41,067 nt of DNA from NCBI GenBank assembly GCA_030651965.1, contig JAUSBQ010000332.1, positions 1 through 41,067 of the forward strand, read 5' to 3'. Of this stretch, positions 14,443 through 22,102 are shown in pieces. Each line of letters opens with the position of its first letter. Within the stretch, counting starts at the first letter, position 1. Origin of the DNA: Pseudolabrys sp. (GTDB lineage Bacteria > Pseudomonadota > Alphaproteobacteria > Rhizobiales > Xanthobacteraceae). Below the pieces are notes generated by a model, which saw only the letters and a list, made by a program, of their open reading frames with translations, did no database searches and was not told the DNA's origin. The position numbers and the translations under genes were made by a program.

Positions 14443-15219
14443 ATGCGCGACTCCGGTCTCGATCAAGCTATTCGCGTTGCCGGCAGCGTCAGCGAGCTCG
14501 CGCGCCAGCTCGGGATTTCGCAACCATCAGTTTCAAATTGGACCCGTGTTCCGGCGGAGCGCGTGACGTCGGTCGAGAGCCTGACCGGCATCAATCGCGT
14601 TGTGCTGCGGCCGGATCTGTTCGGCGAGGCAAGAATGACCGGCGAAGTCGATGAGATCGATGCGGCGCGCGCGCAGGAATATGCGCTGCTCGCGGCGTTG
14701 CTCATGCGCGCGCCGGACGCTGCCTTGCTCAAGCGCCTCGCGGGGCTGCGCGGCGATAGCAGCCCGCTCGGGATGGCCCACATTGCACTGGCGGAAGCGG
14801 CCAGCCGCGCGACCATCGAACAAGTCGAGCGCGAATTTTTCGATCTCTTCATTGGCGTTGGCCGCGGCGAACTGATGCCTTACGGGTCCTACTATCTCAC
14901 CGGGTTCCTGCACGAGCGCCCGCTGGCGCGGTTGCGCGACGACCTCGGCAAACTCGGCATCGAACGCGTCGAGGGCAATGTCGAGCCGGAAGATCATGCC
15001 GCAACTTTATGCGAAATCATGGCCGGGCTGATTGGCGGCCAGTTCGACGGGCGTCCCGGCAGCGATCAGGAAATATTCGAGAAGCATATGGTGTCGTGGA
15101 TGGGCCGCTTCTTCAGAGACATCGAAATGGCGGAAGCCGCGAATTTCTATCGTCCGGTCGGAACGATCGGGCGCCTGCTGATGGACATCGAGACGGAAGC
15201 TTTCGCGCTGAATGCGTAA
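14443..15219 (+). CDS. fusion of a Cro/YdaS-like HTH domain with a TorD-family chaperone
   Basis: A 258-residue protein. Residues about 5-65 are a small helix-turn-helix domain of the Cro/YdaS type (DQAIRVAGSVSELARQLGISQPSVSNWTR in two stretches, then PAERV and INRVVLRPDLF). Residues about 75-245 form an all-helical TorD/DmsD-type chaperone, shown by EREFFDLFIGVGRGELMPYGSYYLTGFL and FEKHMVSWMGRFFRDIE. TorD-family chaperones hold the Tat signal and guide molybdenum-cofactor insertion before export. Here the same chain could also bind DNA, linking folding state of the enzyme to transcription. It precedes the small Tat protein and the catalytic subunit gene on the same strand by 54 bp, and follows a 15-bp palindrome. 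Confidence 0.88.
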   Translation: MRDSGLDQAIRVAGSVSELARQLGISQPSVSNWTRVPAERVTSVESLTGINRVVLRPDLFGEARMTGEVDEIDAARAQEYALLAALLMRAPDAALLKRLAGLRGDSSPLGMAHIALAEAASRATIEQVEREFFDLFIGVGRGELMPYGSYYLTGFLHERPLARLRDDLGKLGIERVEGNVEPEDHAATLCEIMAGLIGGQFDGRPGSDQEIFEKHMVSWMGRFFRDIEMAEAANFYRPVGTIGRLLMDIETEAFALNA

Positions 15220-15273
15220 ACAAACGCACGGCGCGGCGACGATGAGATGAATAGGGACCAAGGAGGACTGGCG

Positions 15274-15483
15274 ATGAAGTCGGAACCCAAATCCAAACTA
15301 GGACGGCGTGATTTCCTGCGCGCGCTCGGCGCCGGCGCAGGTGTCGCCGTCGCAACGGCCGCGCCGCTTGCCGCTCCGGCCATGGCGGACACCGAGAACA
15401 ACGATGAAAAGCGCAAGGCGCGCTACAAAGCGGATTCTGCCAGCGTGCAGACCTACTATCGCGTCAACCGTTTTCCGAGCTGA
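15274..15483 (+). CDS. small Tat-signal protein of the formate dehydrogenase operon, 69 aa
   Basis: A 69-residue protein whose first ~38 residues are a twin-arginine signal (LGRRDFLRALGAG, then a hydrophobic stretch and APAMA). This leaves only about 30 mature residues, basic and ending SVQTYYRVNRFPS. AAGGAGG lies seven bases before the ATG at 15274, which is why the upstream ATG at 15247 is not used. It lies 13 bp before the catalytic subunit gene. Such tiny Tat proteins recur ahead of formate dehydrogenase alpha genes. A structural subunit carried through the Tat pore, or a decoy that occupies the chaperone, are both possible. Confidence 0.8.
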   Translation: MKSEPKSKLGRRDFLRALGAGAGVAVATAAPLAAPAMADTENNDEKRKARYKADSASVQTYYRVNRFPS

Positions 15484-15496
15484 GGGAGGCTAGACC

Positions 15497-18445
15497 GTGT
15501 TAACAAAAAGATCAGAACGACAGGCACGTCGCGGCAGTCTCGCAGCCGCAATCGGCAGCCAGGAAACGGGCGGGTTCGACCGCCGAACCTTCCTGCGCAG
15601 ATCGGGACTTGTGGCCGGTGGCCTCGCAGCGCTTGGCGCGTTGCCGTTGGCCAGCGTCCGCAAGGCGGAAGCGGCAGGCCCGGCGGTCGCCGGCGCCACC
15701 ATCCGCAAGAACATCTGCACGCACTGTTCGGTGGGCTGCACCTTGATCGCCGAAGTGTCGAACGGTGTCTGGATCGGGCAGGAGCCCGGCTGGGATTCGC
15801 CGATCAATCGCGGCTCGCATTGCGCCAAGGGCGCGGCGACACGCGAACTGGTGCATGGCGATCGCCGCCTGCGCTATCCGATGAAGCTGGTGAACGGTCA
15901 GTGGACGCGGATTTCCTGGGATGTCGCGATCAACGAGATCGGCTACAAGATGATGGAGATCAGGGCCAAATCTGGCGCCGATTCCGTCTATCACCTCGGT
16001 TCGGCCAAGTTCACCAACGAAGGCGCCTTCCTGTTCCGCAAGTTCGCGGCCTTCTGGGGCACGAATAGCGTCGATCATCAGGCGCGCATCTGCCATTCAA
16101 CCACGGTCGCAGGTGTTGCCAATACCTGGGGCTACGGCGCGCAGACCAATAGCTACACCGACATCCGTAACTCAAAAACGATCCTCTTCATCGGCAGCAA
16201 TGCCGCGGAAGCGCATCCGGTGTCGCTCCAGCACATCCTGGAGGGCAAGGAATCCAACCGCGCGAACATGATCGTCATGGATCCGCGCATGACGCGCACC
16301 GCGGCCCATGCCACCGAGTATGTCCGCATCCGCTCCGGTACCGACATTCCGGTGATCTGGGGCATGTTGCACCACATCTTCAAGAATGGCTGGGAAGACA
16401 AGCAGTTCATTGAACAGCGCGTTTACGGCATGGATGACATCCGCAAGGAAGTCGAGAAGTGGACGCCCGAGGAAGTCGAACGCGTGACCGGCGTGCCGGG
16501 TGCGCAACTCGAACGCGTCGCCAAGATGTTCGCGACGCAAAAGCCCTCGACCTTGATCTGGTGCATGGGCTCGACTCAGCACACGGTCGGCACCGCCAAC
16601 GTGCGCGCGTTCTGCATCGCCTTGCTGGCCACCGGCAATGTCGGCGGCCCCGGCAGGGGGGCCAACATCTTCCGCGGCCATACCAACGTGCAGGGCGCCA
16701 CCGATCTCGGCGTCGATATCGCGACGCTGCCGCTCTATTACGGCCTGGTCGAAGGTGCGTGGCGGCATTGGTCGCGCGTCTGGGAAGTCGACTACAACTA
16801 TTTTGCCGACCGCTTCGACAAGACCACCGCGGCCGATGGCAAAGTCACCAGTACGATGAACACGCCCGGCATTCCGTCGACCCGCTGGTTCGATGCCACG
16901 CTCCTCGACAAGAAGGAGATCAGGCAGAAGGACAATATCAAGGCAATGTTCGTCATGGGTCACGGCGGCAACACCGTGACGCGCGTGCCGCAGGCGCAGA
17001 AGGGCGTCGAGAAGCTCGAATTGCTGGTCGTGTGCGATCCGCATCCGACCACCTGGGCTTCGATGGCCCCCGGACGCAAGAACGGCACTTATCTGTTGCC
17101 GATCGCCACCAGCTACGAAACCAACGGCTCGCGGACGGCGTCCAACCGCGCGCTGCAGTGGGGCGAGCAGATCGTCAAGCCGATTTTCGAATCGAAGGAC
17201 GATCTTGAGGTCATGTACCTGCTGGCCAAGAAGCTCGGTTTTGCCGATCTGATGTTCAAGAACATCAAGGTCGAGAACAATCTGCCGGTACCCGAGGACA
17301 TTCTCCGCGAGATCAACCGCGGCGGTTTCTCGACCGGCTACTGCGGACAGTCGCCCGAGCGGTTGAAGTCTCATATGGCCAATCAAAAAGACTTCGACAT
17401 GCGCACGCAACGTGCCGACGCAGGGCCGAACAAAGGCGACTATTACGGCCTGCCGTGGCCGTGCTGGGGTACGCCTGAGTTCAAGCACCCCGGTACGCCG
17501 CTGCTTTACAACACCAACCTCTCGGTCAAAGAAGGCGGCGGCACTTTCCGCCCGCGCTTCGGTCTGGAGCGTGAGGAAACGCTGCCGGACGGCACCAAGC
17601 GCAAAGTCAGCCTGCTCGGCAACGGCTATTACTCCAAGGACTCCGAGATCAAGGACGGCTACCCGGAGTTCACTTTGGGTGTCCTCAAGAAGCTCGGTTG
17701 GGACAAGGACCTGACCGAAGCCGAAATGGCGGTGATCAACAAGATCAACCCAACCACGCCGGATGTTGTCTCCTGGGCGATCGATCTGTCCGGCGGCATC
17801 CAGCGTGTTGCCATCGAACACGGCTGCACCCCCTACGGTAACGGCAAGGCGCGCGCCAATGCGTTCGGCTTGCCGGATCCGATCCCGGTGCACCGCGAAC
17901 CGATCTACACGCCGCGGCCTGACCTCGTCGCCAAGTATCCGACGCTGCCGAATGCGGTGCAGTTCCGGGTGCCGAACATCGGCTTTGACGTTCAAAAGGC
18001 CGCGGTCGACAAGGGCATTGCCAAGCAGTTCCCGCTTATCCTCACCTCCGGCCGCTTGGTTGAATACGAAGGCGGCGGCGAAGAGACCCGCTCGAACAAG
18101 TGGCTGGCCGAACTCCAGCAGGACATGTTCGTCGAGATCAATCCTGCCGATGCCGCCGAACGCGGCATCAAGGACGGCGGATGGGTCTGGGTGACCGGCG
18201 CGGAGAACAACTCCAAAGCCAAGATGAAGGCGCTCGTTACCGAACGTGTTGGCAAGGGCGTGACCTGGAGTCCGTTCCACTTTGGCGGCTGGTTCGAAGG
18301 CGTCGATCAACGCGCCAACTATCCAAAGGGCACCGATCCGATCGTGTTGGGCGAGAGTGTGAACTCTCTCACGACCTACGGCTTCGATCCGGTGACCGGC
18401 ATGCATGAACCCAAGGCCACCCTCTGTCAGGTCAGAGCGGCTTAA
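15497..18445 (+). CDS. fdhA: formate dehydrogenase, catalytic alpha subunit (molybdopterin-dependent)
   Basis: A 982-residue enzyme that oxidises formate to CO2 using a bis-molybdopterin guanine dinucleotide centre. A Tat signal (DRRTFLRRSGLVAGG, about residues 28-55) sends it folded to the periplasm. C74-x2-C77-x3-C81-x27-C109 holds a [4Fe-4S] cluster. C199-H200 in ARICHSTTVAG is the metal-ligand position, so this enzyme uses cysteine rather than selenocysteine. The length matches FdnG/FdhA-type respiratory enzymes (about 980-1015). It starts at a GTG with GGGAGG eight bases upstream. The iron-sulfur and cytochrome b genes follow within 13 and 84 bp, giving a membrane-linked complex that feeds electrons to quinone. 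A tungsten cofactor cannot be excluded. Confidence 0.96.
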   Translation: MLTKRSERQARRGSLAAAIGSQETGGFDRRTFLRRSGLVAGGLAALGALPLASVRKAEAAGPAVAGATIRKNICTHCSVGCTLIAEVSNGVWIGQEPGWDSPINRGSHCAKGAATRELVHGDRRLRYPMKLVNGQWTRISWDVAINEIGYKMMEIRAKSGADSVYHLGSAKFTNEGAFLFRKFAAFWGTNSVDHQARICHSTTVAGVANTWGYGAQTNSYTDIRNSKTILFIGSNAAEAHPVSLQHILEGKESNRANMIVMDPRMTRTAAHATEYVRIRSGTDIPVIWGMLHHIFKNGWEDKQFIEQRVYGMDDIRKEVEKWTPEEVERVTGVPGAQLERVAKMFATQKPSTLIWCMGSTQHTVGTANVRAFCIALLATGNVGGPGRGANIFRGHTNVQGATDLGVDIATLPLYYGLVEGAWRHWSRVWEVDYNYFADRFDKTTAADGKVTSTMNTPGIPSTRWFDATLLDKKEIRQKDNIKAMFVMGHGGNTVTRVPQAQKGVEKLELLVVCDPHPTTWASMAPGRKNGTYLLPIATSYETNGSRTASNRALQWGEQIVKPIFESKDDLEVMYLLAKKLGFADLMFKNIKVENNLPVPEDILREINRGGFSTGYCGQSPERLKSHMANQKDFDMRTQRADAGPNKGDYYGLPWPCWGTPEFKHPGTPLLYNTNLSVKEGGGTFRPRFGLEREETLPDGTKRKVSLLGNGYYSKDSEIKDGYPEFTLGVLKKLGWDKDLTEAEMAVINKINPTTPDVVSWAIDLSGGIQRVAIEHGCTPYGNGKARANAFGLPDPIPVHREPIYTPRPDLVAKYPTLPNAVQFRVPNIGFDVQKAAVDKGIAKQFPLILTSGRLVEYEGGGEETRSNKWLAELQQDMFVEINPADAAERGIKDGGWVWVTGAENNSKAKMKALVTERVGKGVTWSPFHFGGWFEGVDQRANYPKGTDPIVLGESVNSLTTYGFDPVTGMHEPKATLCQVRAA

Positions 18446-18458
18446 AGGAGCAACGATC

Positions 18459-19055
18459 ATGGCACGTATGAAATTCCTCTGCGACGCCGACCGTTGCATC
18501 GAATGCAACGCTTGCGTCACCGCCTGCAAGAACGAACACGAGGTGCCGTGGGGCATCAACCGCCGGCGCGTCGTCACCATCAATGACGGCAAGCCGGGCG
18601 AACGGTCGGTCTCCATGGCCTGCATGCACTGCACCGACGCGCCTTGTGCGGCGGTCTGCCCGGTGGATTGTTTCTACACCACGGCCGATGCGGTGGTGTT
18701 GCACTCCAAGGACCTGTGCATCGGCTGCGGCTATTGCTTCTACGCCTGTCCGTTTGGCGCGCCGCAATATCCCAAAGTCGGCAACTTCGGTTCGCGCGGC
18801 AAGATGGACAAATGCACGTTCTGCGCCGGCGGCCCGGAAGCCGACGGCAGCAAGGCGGAGTACGAAAAGTACGGCGCCAACCGGCTGGCCGAAGGCAAGC
18901 TGCCGCTGTGCGCCGAAATGTGCTCGACCAAGTCGTTGCTCGCCGGCGACGGCGACGTGATTGCCCAGATCTATAAGGAACGCGTGTCCCGGCGTGGCTA
19001 CGGCTCCGGCGCCTGGGGCTGGCAGACGGCCTACCGCGAAGCGATCGCGACCTGA
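18459..19055 (+). CDS. fdhB: formate dehydrogenase, iron-sulfur beta subunit
   Basis: A 198-residue electron-transfer subunit with four [4Fe-4S] motifs: C13-IECNAC-VTAC23, CMHCTDAPCAAVCP, CIGCGYCFYACP, and CTFCAGG paired with the later CAEMC. It moves electrons from the catalytic subunit to the cytochrome b. Unlike Escherichia coli FdnH (about 290 residues) it has no C-terminal membrane anchor, so it resembles the shorter Wolinella-type FdhB. It has no signal peptide and would be exported together with the folded alpha subunit. AAAGGAG lies nine bases before the ATG. Confidence 0.95.
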   Translation: MARMKFLCDADRCIECNACVTACKNEHEVPWGINRRRVVTINDGKPGERSVSMACMHCTDAPCAAVCPVDCFYTTADAVVLHSKDLCIGCGYCFYACPFGAPQYPKVGNFGSRGKMDKCTFCAGGPEADGSKAEYEKYGANRLAEGKLPLCAEMCSTKSLLAGDGDVIAQIYKERVSRRGYGSGAWGWQTAYREAIAT

Positions 19056-19139
19056 ACGGCGGCGTGGAAACTCCGCGCCGCCGGTTTCGACAACAAGAAA
19101 TTGAGAAGACACCGAGAAGACAAAAGGGAGGGGATGCCA

Positions 19140-20177
19140 ATGTTCGGCATTTTGGCGAAACTCTTGATGCAGGTTCGCTTCGTCGCCGGCGCTCTCGCGC
19201 TCGCTTTGGTTATCGCCGTCGCCGCGCCCGCCTCGGCGCAACAGCCGTCTTCGGTCAATCCGACGGCCAGCGCGGTCCAGGAGCGACAGCTTCTCCAGGA
19301 GCTCAACCGGATTCAGGGCCGTGTCACCATCCCCGATAAAAAGTCCGATGTGCTGGAACAGCCGGCTGGCCGCGAGTGGCGGCAGTGGCACCAGGTGACG
19401 CTGCGCTGGATCGGCGCCATCGCCATTCTCGGTATGCTGGCGCTGCTGGTTGTGTTTTATCTGGCGCGCGGACAGGTCAAACTGCAAAGCGGGTTCTCGG
19501 GCCGCAAGATCGTGCGCTTCAACGGGGTCGAACGCTTCGTGCATTGGCTGACGGCGACGTGCTTCCTGGTGCTTGCGATCTCCGGGCTTAACGTCACCTT
19601 CGGCAAGGCGCTGCTGCTGCCTCTGATCGGGCCGTCGGCCTTCTCGATATGGTCGGAGTTGGCAAAATATTCGCACAACTTCCTGAGCTTCCCGTTCACC
19701 ATCGGCGTGATTCTGATTTTCCTGATGTGGATCGGCAGCAATATCCCGAACAGGAATGACGTCGAGTGGGTCAAGCGCGGCGGCGGCATTATCGGCAACG
19801 ACCATCCACCGGCCGAACACTTCAACGCCGGCCAGAAGATGATCTATTGGATCGTTGTGCTCGGCGGCGGCGCCTCGGCGGTCACCGGTTATCTGCTGCT
19901 GTTCCCGTTCTACGGCACCGAGATTTCGGGCATGCAGCTTGCCCAGATCGTCCATTCCGTCGTGGCGGTATTGTTCATCGCCGCCATGCTGGGGCACATC
20001 TACATCGGCACCATCGGCATGCAAGGCGCCTTTGAGGCGATGGGCGAAGGCACCGTCGACGTCAATTGGGCCAAGGAACACCACAGCCTTTGGCTGGAGC
20101 AAGAAAAGGCGCGGGCCGGTGCAACCGGTGCGACCGATGCCCAACGCAGGGCGACGGCGGCAGGCCCCGCGGAATAA
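19140..20177 (+). CDS. fdhC: formate dehydrogenase, cytochrome b gamma subunit
   Basis: A 345-residue membrane subunit that carries haem b and reduces quinone. Likely haem ligands are the histidines in GVERFVHWLT, AKYSHNFLSF and QIVHSVVAVLFIAAMLGH. An N-terminal signal-like segment (about residues 10-35, ending APASAQQ) and a periplasmic stretch of some 60 residues precede the four core spans, plus one extra span near residues 92-114 (IGAIAILGMLALLVVFYLA). The family in E. coli is about 215 residues, so this is the longer alphaproteobacterial form. The ATG at 19140 is preferred because GGGAGGGG lies six bases upstream, whereas the ATG at 19134 abuts it. The C-terminal tail is Ala-rich. A strong terminator follows 24 bp later. 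Confidence 0.94.
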   Translation: MFGILAKLLMQVRFVAGALALALVIAVAAPASAQQPSSVNPTASAVQERQLLQELNRIQGRVTIPDKKSDVLEQPAGREWRQWHQVTLRWIGAIAILGMLALLVVFYLARGQVKLQSGFSGRKIVRFNGVERFVHWLTATCFLVLAISGLNVTFGKALLLPLIGPSAFSIWSELAKYSHNFLSFPFTIGVILIFLMWIGSNIPNRNDVEWVKRGGGIIGNDHPPAEHFNAGQKMIYWIVVLGGGASAVTGYLLLFPFYGTEISGMQLAQIVHSVVAVLFIAAMLGHIYIGTIGMQGAFEAMGEGTVDVNWAKEHHSLWLEQEKARAGATGATDAQRRATAAGPAE

Positions 20178-20200
20178 CCGAATCTGCCGGAAATGATGAA

Positions 20201-20232
20201 AGCGCCCGGCTTGGAAAGCCGGGCGCTTTTTT
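20201..20232 (+). terminator. intrinsic terminator of the formate dehydrogenase operon
   Basis: A perfect 12-bp stem, AGCGCCCGGCTT (20201-20212) with AAGCCGGGCGCT (20216-20227), closes on a GGA loop and is followed by T residues to 20232. This is a textbook Rho-independent terminator just after the cytochrome b gene. Confidence 0.93.
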
Positions 20233-20338
20233 CATTTCTTTGAGCGTTTTAAGCGTTCGCCATCAACCGGGCGGCTACGCGACCCCTCGGCAGCAGGCTC
20301 CACGTCGCCGCGAGGGGTGACGACCGGCCTTGTGCCGT

Positions 20339-20470
20339 TTAGGCGCCGAGGCGCACGCCGGTGGCGCTGCTGTAAGCCTCGTCCGCAGGCACGTTGATGC
20401 CATTGAGGACAACGCCGCCGATGACCGCGATCACAACAGCCGCGACGCAGGCAATGATGAAGCTTTTCAT
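20339..20470 (-). CDS. 43-aa single-span membrane peptide
   Basis: A 43-residue gene: MKSFIIACVAAVVIAVIGG followed by VVLNGINVPADEAYSSATGVRLGA. Residues about 4-22 form one hydrophobic span, leaving a short polar C-terminal tail outside. GGGAGGG lies eight bases before the ATG. From memory it resembles a conserved small hypothetical protein of Bradyrhizobium-like bacteria that also begins MKSF and ends GVRL. It lies between the dehydrogenase terminator and a diverging secreted-protein gene. No function is known to me. Confidence 0.7.
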   Translation of the reverse strand: MKSFIIACVAAVVIAVIGGVVLNGINVPADEAYSSATGVRLGA

Positions 20471-20541
20471 GGATGAGCCCTCCCGGAGAAATCGTTGCTG
20501 GAACTATAGCAGAGTATCCCAACGATGAGGAGGAGTAAGTT

Positions 20542-20590
20542 TGCGACGCGCCGTCGCAGTGGCCTTTGCGGCGCCGACGAGGCCACTGCG
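20542..20590 (+). other. two mutually exclusive leader hairpins
   Basis: TGCGACG (20542-20548) pairs with CGTCGCA (20552-20558). CGCAGTGGCC (20555-20564) pairs with GGCCACTGCG (20581-20590). The two stems share 20555-20558, so only one can form at a time. They lie 60-110 bases before the gene at 20652, as a 5' leader switch might. Confidence 0.35.
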
Positions 20591-20651
20591 CGCAGAGTGG
20601 AACCGGAAGGCTACCCAAGGGTTGAACTGGCACCTCACAAAGGAGTGTCAC

Positions 20652-20927
20652 ATGCGCCTCGCCCTCGTTTTGCTCTGTCTGGTTGCCTCTGCCGGGTTGG
20701 CGTCAGCGCAGACTCCGGCGCCCGACAAGCCCGAATTGGATCAAAGCACCGGCCGCACCGTCACCCCGGAGACAAAGGGACAGCTACAGCCGCAAGGCTG
20801 GACGGGGCCCATCGATACAAAATCGGAGGGCGGCGCGCCTGCGTCAAGTCCGCAGGGACAAACGCCCCCAGGCATGCAGGCGGCTCCTGAAGGGTCATCC
20901 AAAACGGTCGTCGAGCCGCCGAAGTAA
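20652..20927 (+). CDS. small secreted Pro/Gln-rich protein, 91 aa
   Basis: A 91-residue protein with a clear signal peptide (MRLALVLLCLVASAGLASAQ, cleavage after ASA). The mature 72 residues are rich in Pro, Gln, Gly, Ser and Thr (TPAPDKPELDQSTGRT, PQGWTGPIDTKSEGG, PEGSSKTVVEPPK), contain no cysteine, and are probably disordered in the periplasm. AAAGGAG lies six bases before the ATG, which decides the start although the frame is open further upstream. I do not recognise a family. Confidence 0.75.
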   Translation: MRLALVLLCLVASAGLASAQTPAPDKPELDQSTGRTVTPETKGQLQPQGWTGPIDTKSEGGAPASSPQGQTPPGMQAAPEGSSKTVVEPPK

Positions 20928-20994
20928 ATCGAAATTGGCTCTATGCATTGTCGAAACTGATGATCTTCCGGGAATTCCGCAGTCGTCAGGTCTA

Positions 20995-22077
20995 CTAACG
21001 TTCACGCCGCGCAGACGCGGTTTCGGGGAAGGATACGATTGCGGCTCGTTCATCCCCCGTATCGGCACTAAGCGATTCCGATGAAGGGTCTTCCACACTC
21101 TCGATGAATCGAGCCGGGTCGCGCCGCGAGCGATCGACGCGTAAGTCGAAAATATCGAACCGGTTATAGTAACCGACTACGTCATGGAATTGCTTTGGCT
21201 CGACCGATAGTTCCGTATCAATGTCCGCATAGACGATACCTTCGCTTTCCGACAACGGCACGCCGATCACCGCGCCGGTGGGGTCGAGAACCATCGATAC
21301 GCTGCGAGGAGAGCGTTCGATAATATCGAGAATTGCTTTGTCTGCCATCGCGACCTTGTCCTTCAAGGTCTGGTCCAGGAATGCCGACGAGACAATATTG
21401 AAGACCTTGGCTTCGAAGGCGTGAGCGCCGGCGCGGATCTCAATGGCGCGACGCAGGTCGTAAGCGCCTTCCTCGGCCGGCGGGCGGGTCGGCCAGCAGG
21501 GCGGGTAGGTCGAGATATGCACCTGCTCGCCTTCTGCCATCAGCGTATATCGGGACAGCGGGTTGGTGTTCTCACCGCAAATCAACATGCCGATACGCCC
21601 GATATCGGTCCGGACCACGCGCATCCCGCGCGCGTCGCCGTTTGCCCAGATCAGTTTCTCGTAGAAAGTTGGCACCAGTTTGCGGTGCAGGTTGAGGATG
21701 GCGCCGTCGGGGCCGATCAGCACATTAGAATTCCACAGGCAGCCAACGCTTGCCTCGGTGCCTTCGGTGAACCCGAGTGATACGTGAATGCTGTGACGTC
21801 GTGCCGCTGCGCGGACGCGGCCAATCTCGGGACCATTCGTCAGCAACGCCTCGCTTGCGAGCAAGCGGAAAAAATCATGATTGACGATCGGTGCGCGCAG
21901 GGCTGCCCAAATCGGAAAGCCAGGCACGAAGCTTTCCGGAAAGGCCACCAATGACGCGCCGCTTTTGGCCGCTTCCTCAATCAAACTCAGCGCCTTGTCT
22001 ATTGTGCGCCCGGTATCGAGGAAGTAGGGCGCTACATGGCAGGCGGCAGCTTTAAACTTTGGGTAATGTATCGACAC
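20995..22077 (-). CDS. nitrilase (carbon-nitrogen hydrolase superfamily)
   Basis: A 360-residue cytoplasmic enzyme of the nitrilase branch, which turns a nitrile into the carboxylic acid and ammonia. The catalytic triad is visible: E48 in AFPESF, K133 in LHRKLVPTFYEK, and C167 in LICGENTNPLSRYTLMAEGEQVHIS. The CGENTNPL context is that of true nitrilases rather than amidases. The length matches the family (about 330-370). The start is a GTG with GAGGAG six bases upstream; the frame is open 147 bases further upstream but would overlap the regulator gene. It follows the TrmB-type regulator by 25 bp on the same strand, so the two are probably one operon. Aromatic versus aliphatic preference cannot be told by eye. 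Confidence 0.92.
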   Translation of the reverse strand: MSIHYPKFKAAACHVAPYFLDTGRTIDKALSLIEEAAKSGASLVAFPESFVPGFPIWAALRAPIVNHDFFRLLASEALLTNGPEIGRVRAAARRHSIHVSLGFTEGTEASVGCLWNSNVLIGPDGAILNLHRKLVPTFYEKLIWANGDARGMRVVRTDIGRIGMLICGENTNPLSRYTLMAEGEQVHISTYPPCWPTRPPAEEGAYDLRRAIEIRAGAHAFEAKVFNIVSSAFLDQTLKDKVAMADKAILDIIERSPRSVSMVLDPTGAVIGVPLSESEGIVYADIDTELSVEPKQFHDVVGYYNRFDIFDLRVDRSRRDPARFIESVEDPSSESLSADTGDERAAIVSFPETASARRER

Positions 22078-22102
22078 GCAATACTCCTCGGTAACGGTTC
22101 GT

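Noticed and set aside
16091-16093. Selenocysteine at the active site of the formate dehydrogenase
   Set aside because: The codon at the metal-ligand position is TGC, a plain cysteine codon; the frame has no internal TGA.
16172-18634. A very long open frame (about 820 codons) on the minus strand opposite the formate dehydrogenase alpha gene
   Set aside because: Its sequence shows no domain and is rich in Arg, His and Ala, as expected for a shadow of a strongly biased high-GC gene. The plus strand carries an unmistakable enzyme.
18432-20144. A 570-codon minus-strand frame opposite the fdhB and fdhC genes
   Set aside because: Low-complexity basic composition and no start signal; the opposite strand encodes two certain subunits.
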